Shown: positions 32,276-41,635, counted from the stretch's first letter. The stretch: DNA of 64,000 bases from Bacteroidota bacterium (GCA_026391355.1 JAPLDH010000022.1:1-64000); one strand, 5' to 3'. Notes: generated by a model not told the origin, from the sequence alone. Made by a program: numbers and translations.

Positions 32276-34846
32276 TCAAGGTTTCACCACTTTGGCGAGG
32301 ATGGAAGGAATATTGAACAGGTCATAATGGTGGTCGTAAATAATGTACCGGTTTTTCCAGTCGGGTCCGAATTTGTCCTTGAAATCGCGAAGGCCGTGAT
32401 ATGCTGAAAATGTCCGGATCTTTTCATAGGCGAACTTAATTGATTTCTCAGGGAAATCCCGTCCTTTTTCAATTCCCGACATAGGGGCAAAACCAAGATT
32501 CAGGAATTGATAGCCCCGCGACCGCAGGTAATTGATGGTTTCGATCATCAAAAAGTCGATAGTGCCATTGGGTGCATCCTTCGTCTTACGGATAAGGTCA
32601 AAGGTAACTTCCCCGGGAGCAAAATCAGGAATAATGTTCAGAAATGCCACCACCTTTTCTTCTTTATTCTCGATGGTCATGACAGTATGTTGCTGGAGTT
32701 CCTCTATTCTGAACATGCCTTGTGAAAAAACCATTTCATGAAATTCATTATCCTCAAGCCATTCTGTTGAAACGGCTTTTATTTTCTGAAGAACTCCTTC
32801 TTTGACAGGCGGCAGGTATAACCTGGAAAAATATCCGGTTTCCAGCATCTTGTTACAGGCATTCCGGATCGATTTTTTAGTACCTCCTTCGAGGGTGAAG
32901 TTGCGCAGGTCAATAATGGCTTCTTGTCCGATCAACAGGGATTTCTTATCCAACATGTAATATGTGGGAATATATTCTTCCGGAACCCGGAAATAGAAAC
33001 TTTTTAACCCGTTGTCCTGGCAGAAATCATCGAATTTCCGGACAATGAATTTCAGGCTTTCTTCATCGCTGCAAACCGGATTTTCCAGCACTGTAGCATA
33101 GTTTCCGGCAATTTTATAGGAGATAAACCCTTCTTTTCCGGTTGTGAAAAAATAAAGTTTATCATCATATGTTTTAAAATAATCGAGGGTGGATCTCCCA
33201 TGTTTTTTTATAAGATCCATGGCTCTTTGCCTTTCTTCGTCCAATACCCCGGGCTTGTGTACATAGGAACGTACCAGCGTGTATAAGAGGAAGGATAAGG
33301 AGAGGAATCCCGCAATATTAATAGAGGAAAGAAAATCATTCGCAAATTTCCGGGTCGAATGCAGATCTTCGCTCCGGAACAGGAAGAAATTTTCAATAGA
33401 ATAGGTGATCGATTGTAAGATGCTGAAATCGATGTTAAAGAATTTTTTATCAAGGTAATAAAACCCTATGGTTCCGTAAGTCATCACAGCGATCATTGAA
33501 GCCAGCGCCGTAACAATACCGATCTGGCCCCATCGAGGATGCGGTTTTACGAAATATTCTTTTCGGGTCATGATCAATGAAAACGAAACGAAACCTGCCA
33601 GGAGTGCTTCTTCATAATCAATGGCCTTTACAAGGTGTCCAATCATTGAGAATAAAGCCAACAGAAGTGCAATATACCAGGTTGTTTTCAAACCCTTCAG
33701 TAAAAATGCCGAGATCACAAGCAGGAAAAGCCCTGTTGTAAAAACAAAATAATTGGAGAAATGGATGGCAAAATGGGGCACGAATTCAAGTAAAACATTG
33801 ACCCTGGATTGAATATCCGGTGTCAAAACGGATATGATATTGATGATCCCCAATAAAAATGTCATAACTGCCGGGATGACACGGAGTACGAGACTGTTCC
33901 TTACGAAAACGAAGCTCATGCCTCCAATGGCTAAAGGCAGCCAGAATTCGAAGAAACGGTATAGCAGGGTAATGGAGATGGCATCTACCGTGGAAAACCC
34001 AAAACGTGTCAGCACAAATGCCATCGAAAGTTCAATGGCTCCCAGTCCTTTGAGAAAGGGAGATAATACCAGTACCAGTACCGAAGTAACATATCCGAGA
34101 ATGGCGCCTTCCAGCGTAATATCAAATCCCAACGCTTTGGCTGCGATTATCAGGTGTAAGATACCCGTTAATTCAATCAACAAGGAGGTTACCACGGTTT
34201 CCGCATATGCGACCTTATTGATTGTAATGGATTCCAGTTCAATGAAAAAACCTTCCAAACGCGGGAAAAAACGGATGATCAACCGGAAAAAAAATCCTTT
34301 CCGGAGGATGGAAACAAAAATATAGATCAAACCGCCTACGATCAGGCAAACAACGATGAAGGCCACGATCTGGTTGGAAGAAATGTTATGGCGAATAATA
34401 GCCCAGGTGAGTACAGGAATAGAAATAAGTACAACCGTGAGGATCGATGTAAAGGCATATATTGATGAGGCAAAATGAATACCGGTTTTGGAGATTTTAT
34501 AATGCTTAAAATCATTCGTGAACATAGCAAGTGAGGCAATGCCCCCGGCCGGCAGAAAAACACCGATGAAATTTCTTTTGAGAAATACCTTGATAGTTGT
34601 TCCCAGGTTGACTTTCTTTTGAACAGAACGAAAACTGTTGAAATAGAGAAGTCCCTGCATGAAAATATAGAACCCCGTCATAAGGATACCAGCAACGATC
34701 CATAAGGGATGAGCATTGGCCAGCGAATTCCTTACATCATGGATCTCTGCCCGTTCATGCCGGATGAAAAAGATAGCCAGGCCAATGAACAATAAGGCAA
34801 AGGTTGCCTCCAGAAATATTTTTCTATTTTCTTTGAAAAAAGCCAT
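32276..34846 (-). CDS. mprF: MprF-like protein (flippase plus phosphatidylglycerol aminoacyltransferase domain)
   Basis: An 856-aa protein with the bifunctional MprF architecture. The first 530 residues hold about 14 membrane helices, including the LPG_synthase_TM/UPF0104 region (FLKRNFIGVFLPAGGIASLAMFT, SPFLKGLGAIELSMAFVLTRFG). The C-terminal soluble DUF2156 domain (about 545-850) has GRSTLDYFKTYDDKLYFFTTGKEGFISYK and FDLIRKTKDAPNGTIDFLMIE...LNLGFAPMSG. MprF transfers lysine or alanine from tRNA to phosphatidylglycerol and flips the product, lowering membrane negative charge and giving resistance to cationic peptides. The amino acid specificity cannot be read from sequence. Single minus-strand gene. 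Confidence 0.9.
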   Translation of the reverse strand: MAFFKENRKIFLEATFALLFIGLAIFFIRHERAEIHDVRNSLANAHPLWIVAGILMTGFYIFMQGLLYFNSFRSVQKKVNLGTTIKVFLKRNFIGVFLPAGGIASLAMFTNDFKHYKISKTGIHFASSIYAFTSILTVVLISIPVLTWAIIRHNISSNQIVAFIVVCLIVGGLIYIFVSILRKGFFFRLIIRFFPRLEGFFIELESITINKVAYAETVVTSLLIELTGILHLIIAAKALGFDITLEGAILGYVTSVLVLVLSPFLKGLGAIELSMAFVLTRFGFSTVDAISITLLYRFFEFWLPLAIGGMSFVFVRNSLVLRVIPAVMTFLLGIINIISVLTPDIQSRVNVLLEFVPHFAIHFSNYFVFTTGLFLLVISAFLLKGLKTTWYIALLLALFSMIGHLVKAIDYEEALLAGFVSFSLIMTRKEYFVKPHPRWGQIGIVTALASMIAVMTYGTIGFYYLDKKFFNIDFSILQSITYSIENFFLFRSEDLHSTRKFANDFLSSINIAGFLSLSFLLYTLVRSYVHKPGVLDEERQRAMDLIKKHGRSTLDYFKTYDDKLYFFTTGKEGFISYKIAGNYATVLENPVCSDEESLKFIVRKFDDFCQDNGLKSFYFRVPEEYIPTYYMLDKKSLLIGQEAIIDLRNFTLEGGTKKSIRNACNKMLETGYFSRLYLPPVKEGVLQKIKAVSTEWLEDNEFHEMVFSQGMFRIEELQQHTVMTIENKEEKVVAFLNIIPDFAPGEVTFDLIRKTKDAPNGTIDFLMIETINYLRSRGYQFLNLGFAPMSGIEKGRDFPEKSIKFAYEKIRTFSAYHGLRDFKDKFGPDWKNRYIIYDHHYDLFNIPSILAKVVKP

Positions 34847-34919
34847 TATCCTGAACTTCTGCGATAAAAGGTCTGTCCCGAAACGGACTGGATCATGAGA
34901 TTAACAGGTGAGAGGGGAT

Positions 34920-35780
34920 TTAATTATACTCTGCCATCCGGATCATGACGTTTTCCAGTTTCTTTTTTACAACCTTTGTCCTGCATGTAAAATTATTGAC
35001 AATTATTGCAAAAATCAACTTTTTTCCGGATAAGGTATTGACATATCCTGCAAAACTTTTAACACCATTTACGGTACCGGTCTTTGCACGGATCATACCC
35101 TCAGCTGGGGTTCCCCGCATATAACGATGAAGCGTCCCGGAAATTCCCGATAATGGCAAGGAACTGTAAAACACGGGGAAATGTGGTGAGAACTTCATAT
35201 AATAAAGTACATCGATAAGTTGTTTCGGGGTAAGTGAATTTTCTTTTGACAGTCCGCAGCCATCATACATCATCATCCCGGTGACATCAATCCCTTTTTG
35301 TTTCCAGAATTCCATAACGGCTTTGCAACCATAATCATTCTCACGCTTTCCGTAAATGTAATCACCAACCTTGCGAAGTAACCGGTTGGCAAGCCAGTTG
35401 ATACTGTTCAGGTTGGTTATGATCACCTGGCGCGCCACCTCTGTTCCCATCAGTTCAAGAGCTGCACCGGTGGTCAGAAGTTTTTGGGTGGAGGCAGGGA
35501 TAAAAGCTTGTTTTTGATTATACTGGGCAATCACCACCGGTTTGCTTTGTGTACAATCCATGATCACATACCCTATCGAAGCGTCAGTGAAGGCGTCATC
35601 CTTTCGCAGGTTATCAAGTTCTGCAAATAAAGGGTCGGGAGGTTTTACCGGTTTTTTTACCAGTGAAGTGGAATCATTTATCCTGAGTGATGCACTTTTC
35701 TTTTCATTATGCTGACAGGAAAATAAAGACAGGAACAACATCAATGAAAAAAGGAAGATAACTTTCACTCTCATCCGCAA
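34920..35780 (-). CDS. Shortened PBP4/DacB-type D-Ala-D-Ala carboxypeptidase lipoprotein
   Basis: A 286-aa member of peptidase family S13, usually 430-490 aa. It has a lipobox LFSC (Cys22). The catalytic Ser97-TQK (SxxK), the second motif in DGCGLSKEN (about 173-181) and KTG at 233-235 are all present. Only about 81 residues separate the first two serines, against 244 in E. coli PBP4 (Ser62 to Ser306). The two inserted domains II and III are therefore missing: sequence passes from GAALELMG directly into a segment resembling the usual pre-SxN helix (NLNSINWLANRLLRKVG). The frame is open and uninterrupted. It may be a natural minimal enzyme, or an internally deleted, possibly inactive, gene. 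Confidence 0.8.
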   Translation of the reverse strand: MRMRVKVIFLFSLMLFLSLFSCQHNEKKSASLRINDSTSLVKKPVKPPDPLFAELDNLRKDDAFTDASIGYVIMDCTQSKPVVIAQYNQKQAFIPASTQKLLTTGAALELMGTEVARQVIITNLNSINWLANRLLRKVGDYIYGKRENDYGCKAVMEFWKQKGIDVTGMMMYDGCGLSKENSLTPKQLIDVLYYMKFSPHFPVFYSSLPLSGISGTLHRYMRGTPAEGMIRAKTGTVNGVKSFAGYVNTLSGKKLIFAIIVNNFTCRTKVVKKKLENVMIRMAEYN

Positions 35781-35842
35781 CTGGTTTTTATGTCAACAAA
35801 TATCGGAATAAAATTAATACGAACGGGAAGATTTCTTAATCA

Positions 35843-35874
35843 AGTAACAAAGTAACAAAGTGACAGAGTGACAA
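35843..35874. repeat. Octamer tandem repeats AGTAACAA/AGTGACAA
   Basis: Four 8-bp units (AGTAACAA x2, AGTGACAG, AGTGACAA) lie in the divergent spacer between the carboxypeptidase and the carboxylase operon. Two of the same words, AGTGACAG-AGTGACAA, recur at 29624-29639. Confidence 0.85.
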
Positions 35875-35960
35875 AGATTGATAACCCTTGGGTTTATAAT
35901 CTCTAGTCCTGTGTTCCTGTGTTAATCTGTCACTCCTTTTATAAGTAAACCAATCAACCA

Positions 35961-35993
35961 TTTGTCGCACCTATTAAAAAGGTTGTAAATTTG
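35961..35993 (+). promoter_or_regulatory. Promoter of the acyl-CoA carboxylase operon
   Basis: TTTG (35961-35964), a 21-bp spacer and TAAATTTG (35986-35993), 62 bases before the first gene. Confidence 0.6.
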
Positions 35994-36055
35994 TCCCCTT
36001 AAATTCCGAAGGATCAATTTATTGTGAAATAATTCACAGATAAGGGTGAAAATAT

Positions 36056-37564
36056 ATGATCAAAAAAGTACTCATTGCCAACCGTGGTGAAATTGCTGTA
36101 AGGATCATAAGGTCATGCAGGGAACTGGGATTAGCTACTGTAGGTGTTTATTCTGAAGCTGACCGGAAAGCCTTACATGTAAGATATGCTGACGAAGCCT
36201 ATTGTATCGGTCCGGCGCCATCACGGGAGAGCTATCTTAACATCGACAACATCATCGGGGCAGCTAAGAAATCGGGAGCTGATGCCATTCATCCAGGATA
36301 TGGATTTCTGTCGGAGAACCCAAAATTTTCGCAGAGGTGTAAAGAGGAGGGTATCATTTTTATCGGGCCATCTGCCGAAGCAATATCTGCAATGGGAGAT
36401 AAAATCACTGCCCGGTTGACAATGAACAATGCCGGAGTACCGGTCGTTCCGGGGACGATGGAGAAAATCACGGAAGAGAAAAAAGCGATTGAGGTTGTCA
36501 GAGAGATTGGACTTCCCGTGATGATCAAAGCTTCGGCAGGAGGAGGTGGCAAAGGTATGCGCCTTGTGAGAAATGCCAGGGAACTGATCTCTTCGTTCCG
36601 GACAGCCAAATCAGAAGCGTTAAATGCATTTGGCGACGATTCCGTTTACATTGAAAAATACATCGAGTCGCCGCATCACATTGAGTTCCAGATCCTGGCC
36701 GACAGGCATGGCAATGTGATCCATCTTTTTGAACGCGAGTGTTCCATACAACGCCGGCACCAGAAGGTGATCGAAGAGACCCCCTCACCACTCATGACCC
36801 CTTCATTGCGCGAAGAGATGGGGAAATTTGCCGTCGCTGCAGCAAAAGCAGTCAATTATGAGGGGGCAGGTACTATCGAATTCATTGTCAACGACAATCT
36901 TGAATATTTCTTCCTTGAGATGAATACCCGTTTACAGGTTGAACATCCGATCACGGAAAGAGTGGTTGGGGTCGATCTTGTCAAAGAACAGATCCACATT
37001 GCCAACGGATTCCCGTTGACCCTGAAGCAGGAAGACCTATGTCAGAACGGGCATGCAATCCAGTGCAGGATCTATGCAGAGGATCCTGACAACAACTTCA
37101 TGCCCCAACCGGGGATCATTAGTCAGATCACTGTTCCGCTGGGACTGGGCGTTCGTTATGATGGATATGTTTATGAGGGATATGAGATACCGATGTATTA
37201 TGATCCGTTGATCTCAAAACTGATCTCCTGGGGCAAAACCAGGAAAGAGTCGATTGACAGGATGCGACGGGCATTATATGAATATAAGATCACCGGGGTG
37301 AAGACCAATATAAAATTTCTGGAAAGGATCATGGACATGGAAGATTTCCTTGAAGGGAAATATAACACCAACTTCATTGAAAAGAACCGGGCCAACCTGT
37401 TTACACCCAAGCATTGTGGTACAGAGTGTGAAGATATGGCGCTGATTGCCTGTTTCATTGATTATCTTGAAAAGTTGGAAAGGATCCAGCCCCAGCAATT
37501 TACCGAGGAGTTGGCCTCCACCTGGAAAGATTTTGGCCGCAAACGCAGTGTTTTAAGGTTATAA
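36056..37564 (+). CDS. accC: Biotin carboxylase subunit of acyl-CoA carboxylase
   Basis: A 502-aa ATP-grasp enzyme that carboxylates biotin on the carrier protein. It starts with MIKKVLIANRGEIAVRIIRSCRELG. The ATP-binding glycine-rich loop KASAGGGGKGMR is near residues 160-171, and active-site segments include HRHGN-like ILADRHGNVIHLFERECSIQRRHQKVIEE, FLEMNTRLQVEHPITE and the C-terminal MRRALYEYKITGVKTN. Length is slightly greater than E. coli AccC. It is followed at 10 bases by a biotin carrier gene and then by a carboxyltransferase, forming a propionyl-/acyl-CoA carboxylase type operon. Such operons in Bacteroidota usually serve propionate/methylmalonyl-CoA metabolism. Confidence 0.94.
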   Translation: MIKKVLIANRGEIAVRIIRSCRELGLATVGVYSEADRKALHVRYADEAYCIGPAPSRESYLNIDNIIGAAKKSGADAIHPGYGFLSENPKFSQRCKEEGIIFIGPSAEAISAMGDKITARLTMNNAGVPVVPGTMEKITEEKKAIEVVREIGLPVMIKASAGGGGKGMRLVRNARELISSFRTAKSEALNAFGDDSVYIEKYIESPHHIEFQILADRHGNVIHLFERECSIQRRHQKVIEETPSPLMTPSLREEMGKFAVAAAKAVNYEGAGTIEFIVNDNLEYFFLEMNTRLQVEHPITERVVGVDLVKEQIHIANGFPLTLKQEDLCQNGHAIQCRIYAEDPDNNFMPQPGIISQITVPLGLGVRYDGYVYEGYEIPMYYDPLISKLISWGKTRKESIDRMRRALYEYKITGVKTNIKFLERIMDMEDFLEGKYNTNFIEKNRANLFTPKHCGTECEDMALIACFIDYLEKLERIQPQQFTEELASTWKDFGRKRSVLRL

Positions 37565-37574
37565 AAAAGAACCC

Positions 37575-38084
37575 ATGGCATACGAGATCCGAATAGAGGA
37601 CAGAACAGCAAAGATCGAATTGCTGAATAAAGCCGGTACCAATGCAGTGATTTCTGTCGATGATAATAAATACGAGATTGATATTGTGATGGTTGAAAAA
37701 GGAGTGTATTCAATCCTTCATAATGGAAAATCGTTTAATCTGGAACTGATAGAGACAGAGAATAAAAAAAAATACTACGTCAATACATTTGCCAGGTCAT
37801 TCAACATTGAGATCATCGATGCAGAGTCCAAATACCAGCAAAGCAGGAACAAGGGACTTGACCAGGATGACAACCACAACATCTTTTCCCCGATGCCCGG
37901 TAAAGTGGTGAAGATCCCGGTTAAAGTGGGCGAGCATGTAACTGCAGGCCAGGCATTGATCGTGGTGGAAGCAATGAAAATGCAAAGCGAGTTCAAAGCC
38001 ACCGGCGATAAAATAATAAAAGATATTCTTGTTAAGGAAGGAGATATTGTCGAAGCACACCAGGTACTGATTAAATTAGAATAA
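37575..38084 (+). CDS. Biotin carboxyl carrier protein
   Basis: A 169-aa carrier. The C-terminal biotinyl domain (about residues 100-169) has the biotin attachment motif VVEAMKMQSEF with Lys135, two prolines upstream (SPMPGKVVKIPVKVGEHV) and the closing segment KEGDIVEAHQVLIKLE. The first 90 residues form a beta-rich domain with little similarity to known folds by eye; such N-terminal extensions in propionyl-CoA carboxylase subunits bridge the biotin domain to the carboxyltransferase. It lies 10 bases after accC. A heptamer repeat array separates it from the carboxyltransferase gene. Confidence 0.93.
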   Translation: MAYEIRIEDRTAKIELLNKAGTNAVISVDDNKYEIDIVMVEKGVYSILHNGKSFNLELIETENKKKYYVNTFARSFNIEIIDAESKYQQSRNKGLDQDDNHNIFSPMPGKVVKIPVKVGEHVTAGQALIVVEAMKMQSEFKATGDKIIKDILVKEGDIVEAHQVLIKLE

Positions 38085-38136
38085 TAGACAGATAGTGACT
38101 CGTGGTTAGTTATTAGTGACTAGTAACTATTAACCC

Positions 38137-38206
38137 GTCACAAGTCACAAGTCACAAGTCACAAGTCACAAGTCACAAGTCACAAGTCACAAGTCACAAG
38201 TCACTA
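38137..38206. repeat. Perfect tandem array (GTCACAA)9 plus GTCACTA
   Basis: Nine perfect 7-bp copies (38137-38199) and a final GTCACTA (38200-38206) fill half of the spacer between the carrier and carboxyltransferase genes of one operon. The array ends 12 bases before the ATG, so it lies in the transcribed leader of the downstream gene. Diverged forms of the same word (TAGTGACT, TAGTAACT) precede it. Confidence 0.95.
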
Positions 38207-38218
38207 ATAAGTATCATC

Positions 38219-39757
38219 ATGTTGACATTAGACGAGAGTTTCAAATTGTTCGAAGAGAAAAACAGGTCAGCGGAATCAGGAGGCGGGACTGAGAAGATCG
38301 AGAAAATCCATAAGGCAGGCCGGAAAACTGCAAGGGAACGGATACTGTTACTATTGGACCCGAACACTTTTGTGGAGTTCGATAAACTTGTAACTCACCG
38401 TTGCACGGACTTTGGGATGGGTTATAAGAAGATCCCGGGTGATGGGATGATCACGGGTTATGGAAAGATTGACGGCAGGCTGGTGTTTGTATTTGCCCAG
38501 GATTTCACAGTATTTGGCGGAACAATGAGCAGGGCCAATGCCGATAAGGTAGTGAAAGTGATGGATATGGCAATGAAGGCAGGCGCTCCGGTGATCGGGT
38601 TGAACGATTCCGGCGGTGCGCGTATCCAGGAAGGAGTTGAAAGCCTTGCCGGCTATGCTGACATTTTTTACAGGAATGTCATGGCATCCGGTGTTATCCC
38701 ACAGATCTCTGCCATTTTTGGCCCTTGTGCAGGAGGAGCTGTATATTCACCTGCCATGACCGATTTCATACTGATGGTCAAGGATACGAGTTACATGTTC
38801 GTTACCGGACCGGAGGTTATTAAAACTGTCACCCATGAAGAGGTTTCCATGAATGACCTCGGGGGAGCAGTCACCCATAATACACGAAGCGGTGTTGCTC
38901 ATTTCGCAGGGGAAAATGATGAACAGGTATTGATGATGATCCGCGAGCTGATGAGTTTCCTGCCATTGAATAACATGGAAGACCCCCCGGCACAACCCTG
39001 TACGGATGATGTGATGCGACAGGACGAAAAGCTGCAAACCCTTGTCCCGGCTGATCCGAACAAGCCCTACGACATGAAAGAGCTTATCACAATGGTTGTC
39101 GATAACCATAATTTTTTCGAGGTGATGCCTCATTATGCACAGAACATCCTCACCGGTTTCGGCCGCCTGGGTGGCCGTCCTGTCGGGATCGTTGCAAACC
39201 AGCCGGCATATCTTGCAGGCGTGCTGGATATCAACTCTGCAGTGAAAGGAGCGCGGTTTGTACGTTTTTGTGATTGCTTCAACATCCCGTTGATCACCTT
39301 TGAGGATGTACCCGGATTCCTCCCCGGTACCACCCAGGAATACGGTGGAATCATCAAGCACGGGGCAAAACTGTTGTATGCATTTTGTGAAGCTACCGTT
39401 CCCAAGATCACGGTCATCACCCGAAAAGCTTATGGTGGAGCTTATTGTGTTATGTCGAGCAAGCACATCGGCGGGGATATCAATTACGCATACCCAACGG
39501 CTGAAATTGCTGTAATGGGACCTGAAGGAGCCGTGAACATCATCCACAAAGGAAAACTGACAGAAGATAAGCGTGCCGAAGCGGTGGAAGATTACCGCAA
39601 AATGTTTGCAAATCCTTACAAGGCCGCCGAATTGGGGTATATTGATGAGATCATCTACCCGAAACAAACCCGCATGAAGCTGATCCAGGCGCTGGAACTC
39701 ACGCAGAACAAGAGCAAGACCAACCCCCCGAAGAAACACGGGAATATTCCCCTGTGA
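38219..39757 (+). CDS. pccB: Acyl-CoA carboxylase beta subunit (carboxyltransferase)
   Basis: A 512-aa carboxyltransferase of the propionyl-CoA/methylmalonyl-CoA type. Both crotonase-like halves are present. The first has [28 protein letters not shown], then [25 protein letters not shown] and [18 protein letters not shown]. The second has [58 protein letters not shown] and [10 protein letters not shown]. It transfers CO2 from carboxybiotin to acyl-CoA, or works in reverse as part of a decarboxylase. With the biotin carboxylase and carrier upstream, it completes a carboxylase. No membrane decarboxylase subunits are nearby, which argues for a soluble carboxylase. Confidence 0.94.
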   Translation: MLTLDESFKLFEEKNRSAESGGGTEKIEKIHKAGRKTARERILLLLDPNTFVEFDKLVTHRCTDFGMGYKKIPGDGMITGYGKIDGRLVFVFAQDFTVFGGTMSRANADKVVKVMDMAMKAGAPVIGLNDSGGARIQEGVESLAGYADIFYRNVMASGVIPQISAIFGPCAGGAVYSPAMTDFILMVKDTSYMFVTGPEVIKTVTHEEVSMNDLGGAVTHNTRSGVAHFAGENDEQVLMMIRELMSFLPLNNMEDPPAQPCTDDVMRQDEKLQTLVPADPNKPYDMKELITMVVDNHNFFEVMPHYAQNILTGFGRLGGRPVGIVANQPAYLAGVLDINSAVKGARFVRFCDCFNIPLITFEDVPGFLPGTTQEYGGIIKHGAKLLYAFCEATVPKITVITRKAYGGAYCVMSSKHIGGDINYAYPTAEIAVMGPEGAVNIIHKGKLTEDKRAEAVEDYRKMFANPYKAAELGYIDEIIYPKQTRMKLIQALELTQNKSKTNPPKKHGNIPL

Positions 39758-39761
39758 TTCA

Positions 39762-39785
39762 GTGGTTCGGTGGTTCCGTGGTTCT
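39762..39785. repeat. Three tandem octamers GTGGTTCN
   Basis: GTGGTTCG, GTGGTTCC and GTGGTTCT fill the 26-bp gap between convergent genes. The last copy overlaps the stop codon of the minus-strand gene. TTCAGT and ACTGAA flank the array as a short inverted repeat. Confidence 0.8.
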
Positions 39786-41274
39786 ACTGAATGACCAGGC
39801 TTGTTGTTTTCACGAGGTATTGTCCGGTTATTTTGCTTCTGCCGGATATTTTCAGAAAATAAATTCCCTTTGGAAAAGAAGAGAGGTTGATAATGGAAAT
39901 ATCCTGGCTTTTTGGAAAGCCGGGCATCGTTTCTCCCATCGAATTGCAAAGGATAATGTTAACTTCCGATATTCCGGTAAGGACCATACGAATATAGTCG
40001 TTGGCAGGATTCGGAAATACCAGGATCTTTGCATCGTAATCTGATGGGTTTTCAATACCTGTTGGGATGACAATATAGGTGCCTGTTGAAACAGAGGAGG
40101 TTGGCCAAGCCGGATCGCATGCAATAGCATGGCATATATATGTACCGGTCGAATCCGGGGTGGTAAGGATGATCGGGCTTGGTCCTGAAGGACTCGTACT
40201 GCAGTCAGGTATACTACCGTCGGTGGTATAATGAATGATTGAGCCAAATGCCGATGTGATAGTGAAAGTAATAGGCCCGGTAGAGGTTCCGGATGATGGC
40301 ATTAAATAAGGGGCAGGAAGGCTTTGCTGGAGAACCGTATAGCTCCCGGTGCTGACGGATGAAGAGACAAAACCGCTTTGACATGCGATCGCTTTATAGG
40401 TGTATGTTCCCGGCATACAGGGAGTGATGAGGCTTACAGGGCTTGTCCCCGACGTGCCGTTATTGCAATCCGGAGTACTGCCATCCGTCGTATAGTGGAT
40501 CGTTGATCCGGGGTCTGCAATGATCACAAAATAGATTGGGGAATAGGAGGAGTCATTCGGCGGAACGAAAACCGGGGCTTGCAGCATACTCCCCGTTACT
40601 TCATAAGTGGCTGATGAAATCCCGGAAGGGTTCCAGTTTGTTTCACAAGCGATTGCCTTGTAAACGTATGTACCCTGCGCAGCAGGGGTGGTAAGGCTTA
40701 ACGGACTTGCTCCGGAAGGACTGCTGGCACAGGTTGGGTTACTGCCATCCGTCGAATAATGGATGATCGATCCCGGACCTGCGCTGATGGTGAATGTTAT
40801 CGGATTTCCTGAGGTTCCTGCCGGAGGGTTGAAAACAGGGTTGGTAAGAGTTCCTGAAAGCTTTACAACCCAGGCATCATAATTTCCATGATTGCCTGCT
40901 ACTGTTCCTCCATTTGACCCGGCTTGTCCTGCAAGGATGTATTCTCCGTCACTGGTTTCACACATATCGATTCCCAAATCATCCCCGGGCCCGCCAAAGC
41001 ATTTTTGCCATAATAAATTACCACCTGAACCCATTTTTATGAGCCAGAAATCAAATCCGCCATGCCCGCCCGTAACATTCCCATCGGTCGAATGAACAGG
41101 TCCAAGCATGATGTATCCACCGTCGGAAGCCTGAAGTCCGGAATATCCGTATTCAACGTAACTTCCTCCCAGGCAGGTTTGCCAGATCAGGTTCTGGGCA
41201 TGACCCGCCCTGCCGGTCACAAGTACCAGAAAAGATATTATTAAAGGATAAGCACTCCTGAGCGAAAGTTTCAT
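39784..41274 (-). CDS. Secreted protein with three chitobiase-C-terminal-like domains and T9SS sorting domain
   Basis: About 496 aa. The start is placed at the ATG that opens a signal peptide (MKLSLRSAYPLIISFLVLV, cut after GHAQ), 16 codons inside a longer frame. The first 120 residues have two beta-propeller-like repeats (QTCLGGSYVEYGYSGLQASD and QKCFGGPGDDLGIDMCETSD), as seen in long T9SS surface proteins. Three units of about 85 aa follow with F.P..GTS..PI.F.I....GS.IHYTTDGS.P.C, the CHB_HEX_C_1 pattern. The last 80 residues are a T9SS sorting domain (ILVFPNPANDYIRMVL). With only two propeller repeats it looks shortened relative to relatives that carry many. Binding or structural surface protein is the likely role. 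Confidence 0.85.
   Translation of the reverse strand: MKLSLRSAYPLIISFLVLVTGRAGHAQNLIWQTCLGGSYVEYGYSGLQASDGGYIMLGPVHSTDGNVTGGHGGFDFWLIKMGSGGNLLWQKCFGGPGDDLGIDMCETSDGEYILAGQAGSNGGTVAGNHGNYDAWVVKLSGTLTNPVFNPPAGTSGNPITFTISAGPGSIIHYSTDGSNPTCASSPSGASPLSLTTPAAQGTYVYKAIACETNWNPSGISSATYEVTGSMLQAPVFVPPNDSSYSPIYFVIIADPGSTIHYTTDGSTPDCNNGTSGTSPVSLITPCMPGTYTYKAIACQSGFVSSSVSTGSYTVLQQSLPAPYLMPSSGTSTGPITFTITSAFGSIIHYTTDGSIPDCSTSPSGPSPIILTTPDSTGTYICHAIACDPAWPTSSVSTGTYIVIPTGIENPSDYDAKILVFPNPANDYIRMVLTGISEVNIILCNSMGETMPGFPKSQDISIINLSSFPKGIYFLKISGRSKITGQYLVKTTSLVIQ
40080..40860 (-). repeat. Three in-frame domain repeats of about 250 bp
   Basis: The CHB_HEX_C-like modules of the surface protein recur three times with strong DNA similarity, including the TACTGCCATCCGTCG-type stretch (40475-40489 and 40740-40754) for the TDGS core. 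The close similarity suggests fairly recent duplication or ongoing gene conversion. Confidence 0.7.
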
Positions 41275-41394
41275 TAGGTGTAATCCATAAGTTTGCAATT
41301 TCTTCTGTTTGTAAATATACAAATAATCAAAACGTTGATATCTCTAAATGATAAATGAAGGATTTAATTAAAAAGAAATTCAAAAATTGTATTA

Positions 41395-41414
41395 CCCCGG
41401 TCTTTTGTCCGGGG
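41395..41414. repeat. Short palindrome CCCCGG-N8-CCGGGG
   Basis: A perfect 6-bp inverted repeat around TCTTTTGT in the 394-bp divergent spacer upstream of the T9SS gene. It abuts the larger inverted-repeat element at 41438. Confidence 0.6.
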
Positions 41415-41437
41415 TTGAGAAAGGCATTCCAAAGGGC

Positions 41438-41556
41438 TGACTAAAAAGTATTTTTTACCGCAAAGGCGCAAAGGCGCAGAGAATAATATATTGAAATTGA
41501 ATTCTTTGCGTCTCCGCGTTTCTGCGGTTTTAAAGAAAATCTTTTCTTTTTAGTCA
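41438..41556. repeat. 119-bp inverted-repeat (MITE/REP-like) element
   Basis: Outer arms TGACTAAAAAG (41438-41448) and CTTTTTAGTCA (41546-41556) are perfect. Inside them, ACCGCAAAGGCGCAAAGGCG (from 41457) pairs imperfectly with the stretch ending in CTGCGGT (41522-41528); over 25 bp there are 18 matches and all 7 mismatches are transitions. 'CGCAAAGGCGCAAAG'-type sequences are common intergenic repeats in Bacteroidota. No transposase is present. Confidence 0.78.
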
Positions 41557-41635
41557 CCCCCCTTGAAAAAGGCTTTCCAATTGCGGGCTCAGCCCCCGTG
41601 CTAAATCACAGGGTAATTCATTCATAAACATTTCC

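Noticed and set aside
35445-35450. Frameshift suspected in the shortened carboxypeptidase
   Set aside because: All three catalytic motifs are in one uninterrupted frame, so an internal in-frame loss is more likely than a frameshift.
38137-38206. Possible CRISPR-like array
   Set aside because: The units are 7 bp, contiguous, with no spacers. This is a simple tandem repeat.
38747-39949. A 400-codon open frame on the minus strand opposite the carboxyltransferase gene
   Set aside because: It mirrors a well-supported pccB in codon phase, has no domain features, and its ends do not fit promoters. Long antisense frames are common opposite GC-balanced coding regions.
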